From the NCBI GenBank assembly GCA_964538625.1, contig CAZIGH010000028.1, positions 3,030-67,029 of the forward strand: 64,000 nt of DNA, read 5' to 3'. The position numbers were made by a program, and so were the translations under genes. Below the pieces are notes generated by a model, which had not been told where the DNA came from, made no database searches, and saw nothing but the letters and a program-made list of their open reading frames with translations. Shown in pieces: positions 45,186 through 53,606 of this stretch (positions within the stretch are counted from its first letter, which is position 1; every line of letters begins with the position of its first letter). This DNA is from JAEUHM01 sp964538625 (GTDB lineage Bacteria; Verrucomicrobiota; Verrucomicrobiia; Verrucomicrobiales; Verrucomicrobiaceae).

Positions 45186-45761
45186 TCAGTCAGTGATCTG
45201 CACAGGCGTGCCGATGGGAAGTTCCGAGAAAAGGATGCGAGCCATGGGGAACGGAAGCCTTATGCAGCCATGCGAAGCCGGTCGCCCAGGGTTGGGGATG
45301 GGTCCACCGTGCATTCCAATGCCAGATCCGGTCAGCCTCATCCAGTGCGGCATGGAAGCTCCCACAAACTTGCCTCCCACCGGAATGGCGTCCCTGCCCG
45401 ACCGCGCATCACCGATGATGACCACCCCCGAGGCATTCACCACTTTTCCCCATAGATTGGACCGCTTGCTCGCGGTTTTCTCCAGGATCCTAAAGTTCCC
45501 CTTGGGCGTGCGGTAAGCCCCCTTTCCGGTGGCTACATAAGTCCAACCTACTTCCTTGCCCTGCCGGTAGATGCGGGCCTTCTGCTGACTCAGCGAGATG
45601 ACGACTTGGGACGGCCCCTGCCTGCCTCCCACCCATTCATACAGCGCGGATGACGCAGGCTTGTCGGGAAGCTCGGCTTTGCGAATCTCCTCCTGCCTCG
45701 TCAATGCGCATGAACTGAGCATTGCCGAAAGGCCGAGGGCAAAGAAAAGATTTCGATTCAT
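45186..45761 (-). CDS. L,D-transpeptidase (YkuD) lipoprotein
   Basis: A 191-aa peptidoglycan cross-linking or lipoprotein-attaching enzyme. A lipobox (AMLSSC, Cys18) makes it a lipoprotein. The YkuD domain spans about residues 52-189, with the catalytic motif HGG at 151-153 and SHGCIRLP at 163-170 (nucleophile Cys166, His164). Full length for a single-domain enzyme; no LysM or peptidoglycan-binding domain. It lies 21 bp from the downstream end of the PPC-domain gene and is probably co-transcribed with it. Confidence 0.92.
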   Translation of the reverse strand: MNRNLFFALGLSAMLSSCALTRQEEIRKAELPDKPASSALYEWVGGRQGPSQVVISLSQQKARIYRQGKEVGWTYVATGKGAYRTPKGNFRILEKTASKRSNLWGKVVNASGVVIIGDARSGRDAIPVGGKFVGASMPHWMRLTGSGIGMHGGPIPNPGRPASHGCIRLPFPMARILFSELPIGTPVQITD

Positions 45762-45782
45762 CGGTCGGCTGAATGTGGTTTC

Positions 45783-46202
45783 TCACGTCGTGCCCACCAC
45801 CAGCTCAGGGAAGCCAGTGTCCGGGTCAATCTCACGGTGAAAAGCGTAACCATCCAGTACGCCCACCACGATCTCAGCCGTCGTCCGGATGATGCAGCCC
45901 TCTTTTGCGTGACCGGCAAACACGGTCCCGGTCCTGTCCGCCACGGCGATGTGCAAGTGCGAGCCGCCAAAGCTGGCGATGGTCCCTCCCAGGGATACGA
46001 TCTCCAGCGGCCCCTTGATTTCGCTCACCCTGGAGGAGTCCGCAAAACGGATCTGCGCACGGTTCAGCGATCCCACACAAGTGAGCACGCAGGCCGCTCG
46101 CCAGCCTTGCTCCCAGGCCAGACGGTCCAGGCGCATTTTGAGGTCATCCCCGGGGTAAAGTCGAAACGGACATGCTTGCACGGTCCACCTATCTTGCAGC
46201 AA
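45783..46202 (-). CDS. PPC (DUF296) domain protein
   Basis: A 139-aa single-domain protein of the PPC/DUF296 type, found alone in bacteria and joined to AT-hooks in plants. Motifs are AACVLTCVGSLNRAQIRFAD, GPLEIVSLGGTIA, GSHLHIAVADRTGTVFAGH and IIRTTAEIVVGVL. The bacterial proteins are trimers of uncertain role and no AT-hook is present here, so DNA binding is not shown. The start is uncertain: TTG 46202 is the first option, GTG 46181 another. It is just upstream of the L,D-transpeptidase gene. Confidence 0.8.
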   Translation of the reverse strand: MLQDRWTVQACPFRLYPGDDLKMRLDRLAWEQGWRAACVLTCVGSLNRAQIRFADSSRVSEIKGPLEIVSLGGTIASFGGSHLHIAVADRTGTVFAGHAKEGCIIRTTAEIVVGVLDGYAFHREIDPDTGFPELVVGTT

Positions 46203-46286
46203 TAGCCCGCCGCTGTCGAATCTCTAGTGCGGGGTGAATGATTTTCACCTCCTCAGCACCGGGAAACTCCTCCACGTTTTCAAGCC

Positions 46287-46976
46287 TCAGCGCTTGCGAC
46301 TGCGGCGCAGCCTTGCCAGCAGCCCCACCACACCGATGAGCAAAGCAGAACTTGGCTCGGGCACCACGTGAGTCTGAAGCTGAAACGCGGGCGGTGTGCT
46401 CGTGTACTCGCCGGGTCCCTGCACGTTGTTAAGGCCGCCATAGACCACGATGTCGGCATCCTGCAGGCGAATCTCCTGTGCTTCGCTCTGGGCGTAAGCC
46501 GGTATTACCCAGTCGAACACGGTAGGAGTCACGAACGGATCCGGCTGCGTGCGCGTCACCAGAGCCCACTGGGTAGAGCCGGGAGTGATAGTCTGGGAGT
46601 TGAAGGCCCAAATGTAAAGCTGCTCACCCTGGGCAAAGTAGGTGGATGGGTCGGCCTCGGTGCCGTTCGATACGTTGCCGCTTCCGTTGATTTCAACGAA
46701 TCCCACGAAGTTCTGGTTCGGCACATCCCAGTCGGCCCGGTCAAGCAGCTTCCAGTTCGACTGCCAATCCGCCAGGTTGTACTCAGTGGGCACAAAACCT
46801 ACGGTGAACGTGCCCAGTTCAAACGTGTAGGAGGCATCCAGCGTGGTGCCATTCGCCTGGAAAAGGAGGGACTCAAACTCACTGCCCCATGCGATCTGCA
46901 CCGCTCTGGCACTCTGGGAGGCACCGCACGCAAGGAGAAGCGCCGCAGCCAAGGTTGACGTAAGAGAGATTTTCAT
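46287..46976 (-). CDS. PEP-CTERM secreted protein
   Basis: A 229-aa exported protein. It has a signal peptide (SLTSTLAAALLLACGASQSARA), a mostly beta middle, and a complete PEP-CTERM sorting tail: VPEPSSALLIGVVGLLARL followed by basic RRSRKR. Such tails are recognised by an exosortase (EpsH/XrtA) and the protein is released or anchored at the surface, usually with an exopolysaccharide. No exosortase is in this window. The start is the ATG at 46976 (a TTG lies two codons upstream). An AT-rich leader precedes it. Confidence 0.88.
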   Translation of the reverse strand: MKISLTSTLAAALLLACGASQSARAVQIAWGSEFESLLFQANGTTLDASYTFELGTFTVGFVPTEYNLADWQSNWKLLDRADWDVPNQNFVGFVEINGSGNVSNGTEADPSTYFAQGEQLYIWAFNSQTITPGSTQWALVTRTQPDPFVTPTVFDWVIPAYAQSEAQEIRLQDADIVVYGGLNNVQGPGEYTSTPPAFQLQTHVVPEPSSALLIGVVGLLARLRRSRKR

Positions 46977-46982
46977 GATCAA

Positions 46983-47065
46983 GAGGGGGGTCGATGGAAA
47001 AGGAACTTTTCCGAAGATAAACCCTTCTTAAACGCAATCAATCCATTTTTTATATTTTTAATACT
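46983..47065 (-). promoter_or_regulatory. AT-rich leader of the PEP-CTERM gene
   Basis: About 80 bp between the halogenase-like gene stop and the PEP-CTERM start. It includes an A/T stretch (47044-47070) unlike the GC-rich surroundings and a 7-bp hairpin (GGAAAAG-GAA-CTTTTCC, 46994-47010). A promoter is likely here, but -35/-10 boxes cannot be placed with confidence. Confidence 0.35.
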
Positions 47066-48358
47066 TTATGCAACTTCTAGCCTGTCGCGGATCCGAAATC
47101 CGCTCGTCGGTGGCAACCCAAATCGGTTCACAAACATGAGCAGCTTGATGAGATGGCGGCTGTACCAGCGCGGGGTATTGCCCCCGCACAACATACTGGA
47201 AAGGTGGAATGAGACATGTCTCTCCACTTTTCTGGGCACAGAGGTTTCCACCGGATGCTCGTCTATGAGTTCACGCCGGCCCAGCTCCGCCTGGAAGATG
47301 TTTCCTTGGTAAAAGTAGTCCACCACCTCTCCCCAGGATCGATGCCACTTGCGGAAGTCATCCTCATAGCGCTTCCATGCCCCTGGGGTGTTCTTCTCCA
47401 GCGCCCTGTCCATAGCTACTGCGGACTGGAGGGACATGAAGAGTCCGGGTGAAAGCATGGGATCCACAAATCCGAAGGCGTCCCCAACGAGCGCCCAGCC
47501 CGGGCCGGCACCGCGCTCGCTGAGGAGCTGGTAGTTGGTATAGGTCATTACCTCGGTAACGCGCCGCGCTGCCGCTGCACGCTCCCTGAGCAGCGGCTCC
47601 TCCCTAAGCGCACGCTCCAGCCGCTCTTCCGCAGTCGTTCCCAGCGTCTTCGCATGTTCTTTGTTGATCACGATGCCCACGGAGAGCCGGTCCTTCAGCG
47701 GGATGCGCCAGCTCCATCCCGCACGAAGCACTGAGACGATGATCTGTCCGGCGGCCACGTCGTCATGGCGGAAGTTTTCAAAGTGCGCGAAGTAAGCCAC
47801 ATCATCGCGCTTCCCACGCACGGCAGGCAGGTCTAGCGCACGGGAGAACACCCTCGCGCGGCCCGTTGCATCCACCAGAAAGGGACAGCTCCCAGGTTCC
47901 AGACCAGCCAGCGCGAGGCTTTCGGGCGTCAGCCGCAGCGTGCGCCCTTCCGGTGCATCGAAGGCCTCCACCCGGGCTCTCGCCTTGATAAACCGCACGC
48001 CCACTTCCTCAGCACGCTGGCGAAGCACGTCGTCGAACTGCGGGCGGGGCACATTGTATGCGTAACCCGGCAGTTGCCTGGCCACCGTGGTGAAGGTGAA
48101 GGTCACTTTTTCCCCATTGGTGTGGTAAAACGAGGCTCCGGGCTTGAACTGGGAAATCGCGGCTACCCGATCTTCCACTCCCAGCCTGCGCAAAATGGGA
48201 ATGACACCTGGCACGAGGGATTCTCCCACCAGCAGATCGGGGCGCTTGTCATCATCGAAAACCACCACACTCACCCCGCGCATGGCCAGCAGCGTGGCCA
48301 AGGCACATCCAGAAGGCCCAGCGCCGACAATGACGATGGGGTAAGAGGACGCGGTCAT
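47066..48358 (-). CDS. Flavin-dependent halogenase-like oxidoreductase
   Basis: A 430-aa FAD protein. The nucleotide site is IVGAGPSGCALA near residues 10-20, with a GESLVPG segment near 45 and GWALVGDAFGFVDPMLSPG for the second FAD contact. It carries WSWRIP at 215-220, the WxWxIP motif linked to flavin-dependent halogenases, but the Lys of the halogenase active site was not verified. Related NAD(P)/FAD reductases of the geranylgeranyl-reductase type share the fold, so monooxygenase or reductase activity is possible. Its start overlaps the glucuronokinase stop by 4 bases (ATGA), so they are translationally coupled. Confidence 0.72.
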   Translation of the reverse strand: MTASSYPIVIVGAGPSGCALATLLAMRGVSVVVFDDDKRPDLLVGESLVPGVIPILRRLGVEDRVAAISQFKPGASFYHTNGEKVTFTFTTVARQLPGYAYNVPRPQFDDVLRQRAEEVGVRFIKARARVEAFDAPEGRTLRLTPESLALAGLEPGSCPFLVDATGRARVFSRALDLPAVRGKRDDVAYFAHFENFRHDDVAAGQIIVSVLRAGWSWRIPLKDRLSVGIVINKEHAKTLGTTAEERLERALREEPLLRERAAAARRVTEVMTYTNYQLLSERGAGPGWALVGDAFGFVDPMLSPGLFMSLQSAVAMDRALEKNTPGAWKRYEDDFRKWHRSWGEVVDYFYQGNIFQAELGRRELIDEHPVETSVPRKVERHVSFHLSSMLCGGNTPRWYSRHLIKLLMFVNRFGLPPTSGFRIRDRLEVA

Positions 48359-49359
48359 GATACAGGGAGGATGGTCGGCTTGATTACGGCCACGCCTCTG
48401 GGCTGGAGACGCGCTTTGAGTTCTTCAAACATGGCTTCTCCATCGTAGGTTCCAACGATGGCCCCTCCAGAGCCGGTGAACTTGGCACTGGCACCCACAT
48501 CACGCGCTATCTCCACCATGTCGATGTTTCCCTGGCTGATCTTGTAAAGCCTTCGTCTTAGGTCGAAGTTTTCATTCAGCAGCGGCCCTATGCGGTCTCC
48601 GTCACCGGCCACGATCATGTCCCGCACCCGCTGGGCCAAGTTCGCCCACTGGTACATGGCGCTCACCACCTCCCGCTCACCTCGGTTCCAACGTCCCCGG
48701 ATGTCATTATGGAAGACCTCCGTGCCTTCGCTCAGTTGGGTCGTGTAAGCCACATATACGGGAGGAAGCAGCTTCGGGTCCAGTTCCTCATAGATTCCGT
48801 AGCCCATTTTCTCCACTTGGGCACGATTGAAGTCCATGAATACCACGCCTTCGTACGTCTGGATCACGCGGTCTTGCAGTCCTGCAGGGATGCCCAGCTC
48901 CTCATTCTCCACACTCAGCACCAGGCTAGGCACGAGATGCTTGGGGATCTCCACGTTGTAAAACTGGGACAGTGCCCGCCAGCAGGCCGTAATGATGGCA
49001 CTGGACCCCGCCATACCCACCTGCGGCGGCACGTCACTCCGATAGCGCAGTGTGAAGTTCCGTCCGTGAAGCGGGAGCCCATGCTTCGAGCAGTAGTCAA
49101 AAAAGCGCTTCACGCAGGCCTTCAGCAGCCGAATGCCACCGTAGTAGCCAAACTGCCTCACCTTCCGCGCCAGCTCCTCGATGCTCTCAAAGGTGGACTC
49201 ATCTCGTTCGTTTTGCTGAATGTGCAGTTCCGGAGACTCAAAGAGTGTGACCTCTGCACAGAAGTCCCGAATGATGAAGGAGATGGTCTTGCCGTAGTAG
49301 CCGTCCGATGGGTTGCCGACGAGGCCGGCGCGGGCGTAGGCTTTTTGCTGGATCAACAT
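48355..49359 (-). CDS. GHMP kinase, plant glucuronokinase-like
   Basis: A 334-aa GHMP-superfamily kinase that closely follows plant glucuronokinase in layout: KAYARAGLVGNPSDGYYGKT at the N-terminus, GYYGGIRLLKA near 71-81, the ATP loop PQVGMAGSSAI at 112-122, GIPAGLQDRV near 155 and KFTGSGGAIVG near 293. It would phosphorylate D-glucuronate at C1 to give glucuronate 1-phosphate, for UDP-glucuronate formation. It is upstream of and coupled (ATGA) to the halogenase-like gene, and lies 106 bp from the glucuronoyl esterase. Substrate is inferred from similarity, not shown. Confidence 0.78.
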   Translation of the reverse strand: MLIQQKAYARAGLVGNPSDGYYGKTISFIIRDFCAEVTLFESPELHIQQNERDESTFESIEELARKVRQFGYYGGIRLLKACVKRFFDYCSKHGLPLHGRNFTLRYRSDVPPQVGMAGSSAIITACWRALSQFYNVEIPKHLVPSLVLSVENEELGIPAGLQDRVIQTYEGVVFMDFNRAQVEKMGYGIYEELDPKLLPPVYVAYTTQLSEGTEVFHNDIRGRWNRGEREVVSAMYQWANLAQRVRDMIVAGDGDRIGPLLNENFDLRRRLYKISQGNIDMVEIARDVGASAKFTGSGGAIVGTYDGEAMFEELKARLQPRGVAVIKPTILPVS

Positions 49360-49465
49360 GGAGCTGGAAACGAATGGAGCGCCCCCAACACAGGGAGGCA
49401 GAAAGCGGGAAAGCTACTTTCCCGTCTCGCTCGTGGCAAACGAAGAAACGGTTTCAGCCACGCGC

Positions 49466-50734
49466 TCACTTCCACTTGGCGTCCGCTGCGTCCAGATACC
49501 GCTCCCAATCATAGTCGGTGACGTCATGGATGCCAGTGCGGTAGTGATAGCGCACCGCATCTCCCACCGGCGTGTTCAATCCCGGTGGATCGTTAGCCTC
49601 CAGGCCTTTCAGCCCGAAGAGTTGATACACCGGACCCGCATGATATCCCGATAGGTATTCACCTTTTGGATCCGCCCACTCGTCCTTCTCCGCGCTGCCT
49701 ATGCAGACCATCCGCGGTGCCACGAGTGCGATGAGCATGTGCTGGTCCACCGGCAGCGCGGGCACGTTATCCGCGTAGGTGGCATACCTTCCACAGAACC
49801 AGTGAGGAAACGCGGTGGTGATGATCTTCGTTGTTTCACCGAAGTCGCGCCTAGCCAAGGCAGCTCCGCCCTCGCCCGAGTTGTTTGAGATCACGATGCC
49901 GAAACGCTCGTCCTGAGCCCCCGCCCAGAGGGACGTTTTACCCAGTCGGGAGTGTCCTATCACCGCAGCGCGTGCGGCATCGACACTCTTCACCTCCTTG
50001 CAGGCGTCCAGCATTCGGCTCAGGCCCCAGGCCCAGGCACCAATGGCTCCCCAGTCATCCTCTTTCCACTTGGTCTCCGCTCCGTCTGCACTCAAAGCAG
50101 CACGGAGGCCAGACTTCCAGCCCTCCGCATGGTCTGGCTCTATGTCACCATAGTAAGCCGTGGCCACGGCATAACCTCGTTTCAAAATCATCTCCAGAGG
50201 CCAGCGGGAGGACTCCTTGCCCCTCGCCTCCTCCGTGGCGCGGTTGTCCACCACGCCGCGATCTTTTGAGGGCCGCATCCAGCGGGTAGAGAGCGGCACA
50301 TCAGGCTCCGTGCTCACCGCATGGTTGCCCTGAAAGCTGAGTCCCACAAAAACTGGCACAGGAGCCGCCACACCGTTCGGCGCATAGACCATCATCTGGA
50401 TGCCCTCCCACTTGGGCACGGATGGGATGTGAATCCGCACCAGGGTCCGTGTGGCGAGTCCGCCCAGCGCGTCCGCCTTGATCGCCAGGACCTCCGCCGC
50501 CGTCGCGGGCGTCTGTGGAGTGCGCCCATACACATGGGAGCGGAAGAGCTCCATGACTTCGCCCCTCCGGGACTTCACCCACTGCTCCTTGTTCGTCACC
50601 AAGGTCCCGTCTCCGGCCCTCAGCACCTCTGGCAGCGGGTGGTCTCCCACCTTGCTCTCATCATAGTTCACCCGCCGCTCCTGGGCCAAACCCAGCGCCG
50701 TCACGCCAAAAAAGAAAATCGCAGTCCGCATCAT
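49466..50734 (-). CDS. Glucuronoyl esterase, CE15 family
   Basis: A 422-aa exported alpha/beta hydrolase (signal MMRTAIFFFGVTALGLAQ). CE15 enzymes cleave ester bonds between lignin and the 4-O-methyl-glucuronate side chains of xylan. Hallmarks are VIGHSRLGKTSLWAGAQDERF with nucleophile Ser262, SNNSGEGGAALARR, CGRYATY and GIHDVTDYDW with catalytic His403. The start is one of two adjacent ATGs at 50734/50731. It is on the same strand as the glucuronokinase gene downstream, which suggests release and use of glucuronate. Confidence 0.9.
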   Translation of the reverse strand: MMRTAIFFFGVTALGLAQERRVNYDESKVGDHPLPEVLRAGDGTLVTNKEQWVKSRRGEVMELFRSHVYGRTPQTPATAAEVLAIKADALGGLATRTLVRIHIPSVPKWEGIQMMVYAPNGVAAPVPVFVGLSFQGNHAVSTEPDVPLSTRWMRPSKDRGVVDNRATEEARGKESSRWPLEMILKRGYAVATAYYGDIEPDHAEGWKSGLRAALSADGAETKWKEDDWGAIGAWAWGLSRMLDACKEVKSVDAARAAVIGHSRLGKTSLWAGAQDERFGIVISNNSGEGGAALARRDFGETTKIITTAFPHWFCGRYATYADNVPALPVDQHMLIALVAPRMVCIGSAEKDEWADPKGEYLSGYHAGPVYQLFGLKGLEANDPPGLNTPVGDAVRYHYRTGIHDVTDYDWERYLDAADAKWK

Positions 50735-50868
50735 GTCGAAACAACAAACGCTGGAAACGGCACCGAACTATTCAGGACTCGCAAAATCATCTTGCCCAAA
50801 GCATCGAATCCGCCACAGTAACGGCCCGCCTCACCAGCGGGCGAAACTTGGTAGCAACCAGTCAATCG

Positions 50869-50958
50869 GGACAGATGGCAGAGTGGTCGAATGCGCACGC
50901 TTGGAAAGCGTGTTCACCTTAATCGGTGACGAGGGTTCGAATCCCTCTCTGTCCGCCA
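50869..50958 (+). tRNA. tRNA-Ser (anticodon GGA)
   Basis: A 90-base tRNA with a 7-bp acceptor stem (50869-50875 with 50948-50954), discriminator G and encoded CCA (50956-50958). The anticodon stem CACGC/GCGTG holds loop TTGGAAA, giving anticodon GGA at 50903-50905. A long variable arm (TTCACCTTAATCGGTGAC) and the T arm GAGGGTTCGAATCCCTC support a class II serine tRNA. It reads UCC/UCU. Confidence 0.95.
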
Positions 50959-50993
50959 CTTCTTCCTCGTCTGCCAGCACGTCCCTCCCCAAA

Positions 50994-51308
50994 ATGCAGA
51001 ACGTTTCTTTCCTCAGACGCATCGCGCTCATCGAGGGCGTGTCCTTTCTCATCCTCCTCGGCATCGCTATGCCGCTCAAGTACCTTTGGGGTCAACCCCT
51101 CGCGGTCAAGGTCACCGGCTGGATTCATGGCGTTCTCTTTGTCATGTTCTGCTGGTCGCTTCTTCAAGTCATGCTGCAGCACCACTGGTCTTTCGCCAGA
51201 GCGGCCGTCGTCTTCATTGCCTCGCTGGTTCCCTTTGGTCCGTTCATCCTGGACAAGCACATGAAGCACTGGGAGAGAGAAACCACCACTGACCAAGAGC
51301 TGCCATGA
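50994..51308 (+). CDS. DUF3817 membrane protein
   Basis: A 104-aa integral membrane protein with three hydrophobic segments (VSFLILLGIAMPLKYLWG, VTGWIHGVLFVMFCWSLL, AAVVFIASLVPFGPFIL). LRRIALIEGVSFLILLG and WIHGVLFV are the DUF3817 signatures. Function unknown. The start is the ATG at 50994; the frame open further upstream would run through the tRNA and is not used. Its stop overlaps the ispF start by 4 bases. Confidence 0.85.
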   Translation: MQNVSFLRRIALIEGVSFLILLGIAMPLKYLWGQPLAVKVTGWIHGVLFVMFCWSLLQVMLQHHWSFARAAVVFIASLVPFGPFILDKHMKHWERETTTDQELP

Positions 51309-51784
51309 GCCGCGTCGGCATAGGATACGACGTTCACCCTTTTCAAGAGGGCCGCCGTCTCGTACTTGGTGGCGTAGAGATTCCGCACTCGCGGGGACTG
51401 AAAGGCCACTCCGATGCCGATGTGCTCTGCCATGCCATCGCGGATGCCCTGCTCGGCTCCCTCGGCCTGCCAGACATAGGTTACTATTTCCCGCCATCGG
51501 ATGCCAGCATCGAAGGCATCAGCAGCCTGCGCATCCTCGAAAAGTGTGCCTCGCTAGCTTCAGAAAAAGGTTTCGTCATCGAGAACATCGACAGCACTCT
51601 CATCGCGGAAGCCCCCAAGGTGATGAAGCACGCCCCACTCATGAAGGAGCGCATGGCAGCCGCACTCGGCATCCAGCCCGACCAGGTGGGCGTAAAGGCC
51701 ACCACCAACGAACGACTCGGCTTCGTAGGCCGGGGAGAAGGCATCGCCGCCATGGCTGTGGCCAGCGTGCGAAAGGCGGAATAG
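51305..51784 (+). CDS. ispF: 2-C-methyl-D-erythritol 2,4-cyclodiphosphate synthase
   Basis: A 159-aa trimeric enzyme of the non-mevalonate isoprenoid pathway that cyclises CDP-methylerythritol 2-phosphate to MEcPP with loss of CMP. The zinc site is GYDVHPF (Asp9, His11); also KGHSDADVLCHAIADALLG, the FPPSD loop, IDSTLIAEAPK and the C-terminal VKATTNERLGFVGRGEGIAA. Full length for the family. It overlaps the DUF3817 stop by 4 bases, so the two genes are coupled. No ispD is seen in this window. Confidence 0.96.
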   Translation: MSRVGIGYDVHPFQEGRRLVLGGVEIPHSRGLKGHSDADVLCHAIADALLGSLGLPDIGYYFPPSDASIEGISSLRILEKCASLASEKGFVIENIDSTLIAEAPKVMKHAPLMKERMAAALGIQPDQVGVKATTNERLGFVGRGEGIAAMAVASVRKAE

Positions 51785-51860
51785 TCCCCCGCCTTGAAAC
51801 ATCCCACTTATCGCGTGGAGGTTGCGCCCGCCCGGTTTACCGCTTCCTTCAGCCATCGCC

Positions 51861-53123
51861 ATGCCCCAGTTCGCCTATCAAGCCATAGATGCCTCCGGAA
51901 AGGAATCCACCGGGGTGCTGGAGGCTGCTGACCGGGCATCAGCCGTGCGCTCCCTCACCGGAAAGGGACTCCAGCCTTTCAAGGTAGCGGAATCCACCGC
52001 CTCCACACCGAAAGGCAAACCCGCAGCTGCCAAAGCCAGTGCCAAGGGAAAGTCCGATGACGCTCCCACCGGCCCCATCAAGCTCAGCGCGGCTCAGGTG
52101 CAAATGTTCACGGAAGAACTCTCCGAACTGCTAGAGGCCGGCATGAGGCTCGAGCCCGCACTCAAGATTCTCGAAGGTAAGGGCGAGGCGCGAAAGATCC
52201 CCTTCCGCCGCGTGGCGCAGCGCCTTGGCGACCTTGTGCGCGAGGGCCGGGCCTTTCATGACGCGCTCAAACTGGCCTCTCCCTCCTTCGGAGACCTGTA
52301 TGCCAGTGTGGCCGCAGCCGGTGAAGCCAGCGGCTCCCTGGGCGTCGCCATGAAGCGGCAGTCCCAATACCTCACCGCCTCCCGGGAAATGAGGTCGCGG
52401 GTCACCATCGCCATGATCTACCCTGGCTTCCTGGTGCTGGCGGGCACCTCGGTGATGATCCTGTTCATCACCTTCCTCATCCCCAAGCTCATGCAGCTCG
52501 TCAAGAGCACCCGCGGCACCATGCCAAAAGCTGCTGAAGTGCTCATAGCCCTGAACACCTTCTTCCGTGAGAACTGGCTCATCATGCTGCTCACCTTCGT
52601 GGTGGCCGCCATCGCCTTCACCCTGTGGGTGCGCACGAAGGCCGGCAGACTGCAATGGGATGAATGGAAGCTCAAGATGCCCTTCATAGGCCGCACCCTC
52701 TCTGCCGGTTTTCATTCCCAGTTTCTCGAAACACTGGCCAGCCTGGGTGCCGGCGGTCTGCCTCTGCTCAAGGGCATGGAACTAGCCCTGCGCGTCACGC
52801 CCAACCTCCACGCCCAGGCACAGCTCAGCAAAGCCATCGAAGTCGTCCGAGACGGTGGAGCTCTCTCACGTGCCCTGGAACGCACCAAGCTCTTCCCAGA
52901 CAACCTCATTGAAATGGTGCGTCTCGGCGAGCACACCGGCGACCTGCCCGGAGCACTGCGCCGCGCCGCAGACCGCTGTGGAAGAGAGCTCTCCAAAGCC
53001 CTGGAAGCCCTCGCCGCGCTCATTCAGCCCATCATCATCTTCGTGCTCGCAGCCATCGTAGGCCTCATCGCATGGCTCATGATCTCCATCATTTTCGACA
53101 CCGTCACCAACCTCAAACGCTAA
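51861..53123 (+). CDS. gspF: Type II secretion inner-membrane protein GspF
   Basis: A 420-aa polytopic protein of the GspF/PilC family, the platform protein of type II secretion and type IV pili. MPQFAYQAIDASGKESTGVLEA is the N-terminal domain, a Lys/Ala-rich low-complexity linker spans about 50-75, and two T2SSF domains follow: TEELSELLEAGMRLEPALKIL and FLETLASLGAGGLPLLKGMELAL. Membrane segments are near 190-215, 240-262 and 385-415. The start is the ATG at 51861. It opens an apparent operon with the pseudopilin genes (12-bp gap to gspG). Confidence 0.92.
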   Translation: MPQFAYQAIDASGKESTGVLEAADRASAVRSLTGKGLQPFKVAESTASTPKGKPAAAKASAKGKSDDAPTGPIKLSAAQVQMFTEELSELLEAGMRLEPALKILEGKGEARKIPFRRVAQRLGDLVREGRAFHDALKLASPSFGDLYASVAAAGEASGSLGVAMKRQSQYLTASREMRSRVTIAMIYPGFLVLAGTSVMILFITFLIPKLMQLVKSTRGTMPKAAEVLIALNTFFRENWLIMLLTFVVAAIAFTLWVRTKAGRLQWDEWKLKMPFIGRTLSAGFHSQFLETLASLGAGGLPLLKGMELALRVTPNLHAQAQLSKAIEVVRDGGALSRALERTKLFPDNLIEMVRLGEHTGDLPGALRRAADRCGRELSKALEALAALIQPIIIFVLAAIVGLIAWLMISIIFDTVTNLKR

Positions 53124-53135
53124 CCGCCCACCCGC

Positions 53136-53606
53136 ATGAAAACTACCGCTCCATCTTCCAACCAGCATCGAACCGCATCATCTCTGGCCCCTCTCGCACT
53201 GTCCACGAGCAAAGGCTTCACCCTCATGGAAATGATGCTCGTGCTCGCCATCATCGCCGTCATCGTAGGCATTGCTATTAACGGCATCATGGGGGCCGGC
53301 GAGCAGGGTGATCTCACCAAGGCCCAGATCACCATCTCCAACCTGGAGACCAAGCTCACCCAGTTCAAGCTCAACGCCCTGCGCTATCCCACCCAGGGAG
53401 AGGGCCTGGAAGCCCTCGTCAAGAAACCCGGCGGCCTCAACAAGCCATGGATTCAGGGCACCACTGCCGAGAACCTCATTGACCCCTGGGGCGAGACCTA
53501 TCAATACCGCAACCCCGCCAAACGCAGCAACAAGGCCTACGACGTTTTCTCCAAAGGCCCCGACAAACAAGAGGGCACCAGCGATGACATCGGGAACTGG
53601 CAGTAG
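53136..53606 (+). CDS. gspG: Type II secretion major pseudopilin GspG
   Basis: A 156-aa pseudopilin. The prepilin peptidase site is KG|FTLMEMMLVLAIIAVIVG, after an unusually long 27-residue leader; +5 Glu is present. The mature part has the helix and the GspG C-terminus (YPTQGEGLEALVKKPGGL, IDPWGETYQYRNP, VFSKGPDKQEGTSDDIGNW) with Asp residues of the calcium site. It forms the secretion pseudopilus. It follows gspF by 12 bp, and gspH begins inside its last codons. Confidence 0.93.
   Translation: MKTTAPSSNQHRTASSLAPLALSTSKGFTLMEMMLVLAIIAVIVGIAINGIMGAGEQGDLTKAQITISNLETKLTQFKLNALRYPTQGEGLEALVKKPGGLNKPWIQGTTAENLIDPWGETYQYRNPAKRSNKAYDVFSKGPDKQEGTSDDIGNWQ

Noticed and set aside
50824..50842. GC hairpin before the tRNA as a terminator
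   Set aside because: A 6-bp stem with no T run, and no plus-strand gene ends there.
50733..50993. In-frame extension upstream of the DUF3817 gene
   Set aside because: It reads through the tRNA-Ser gene. The ATG at 50994 matches the family N-terminus.
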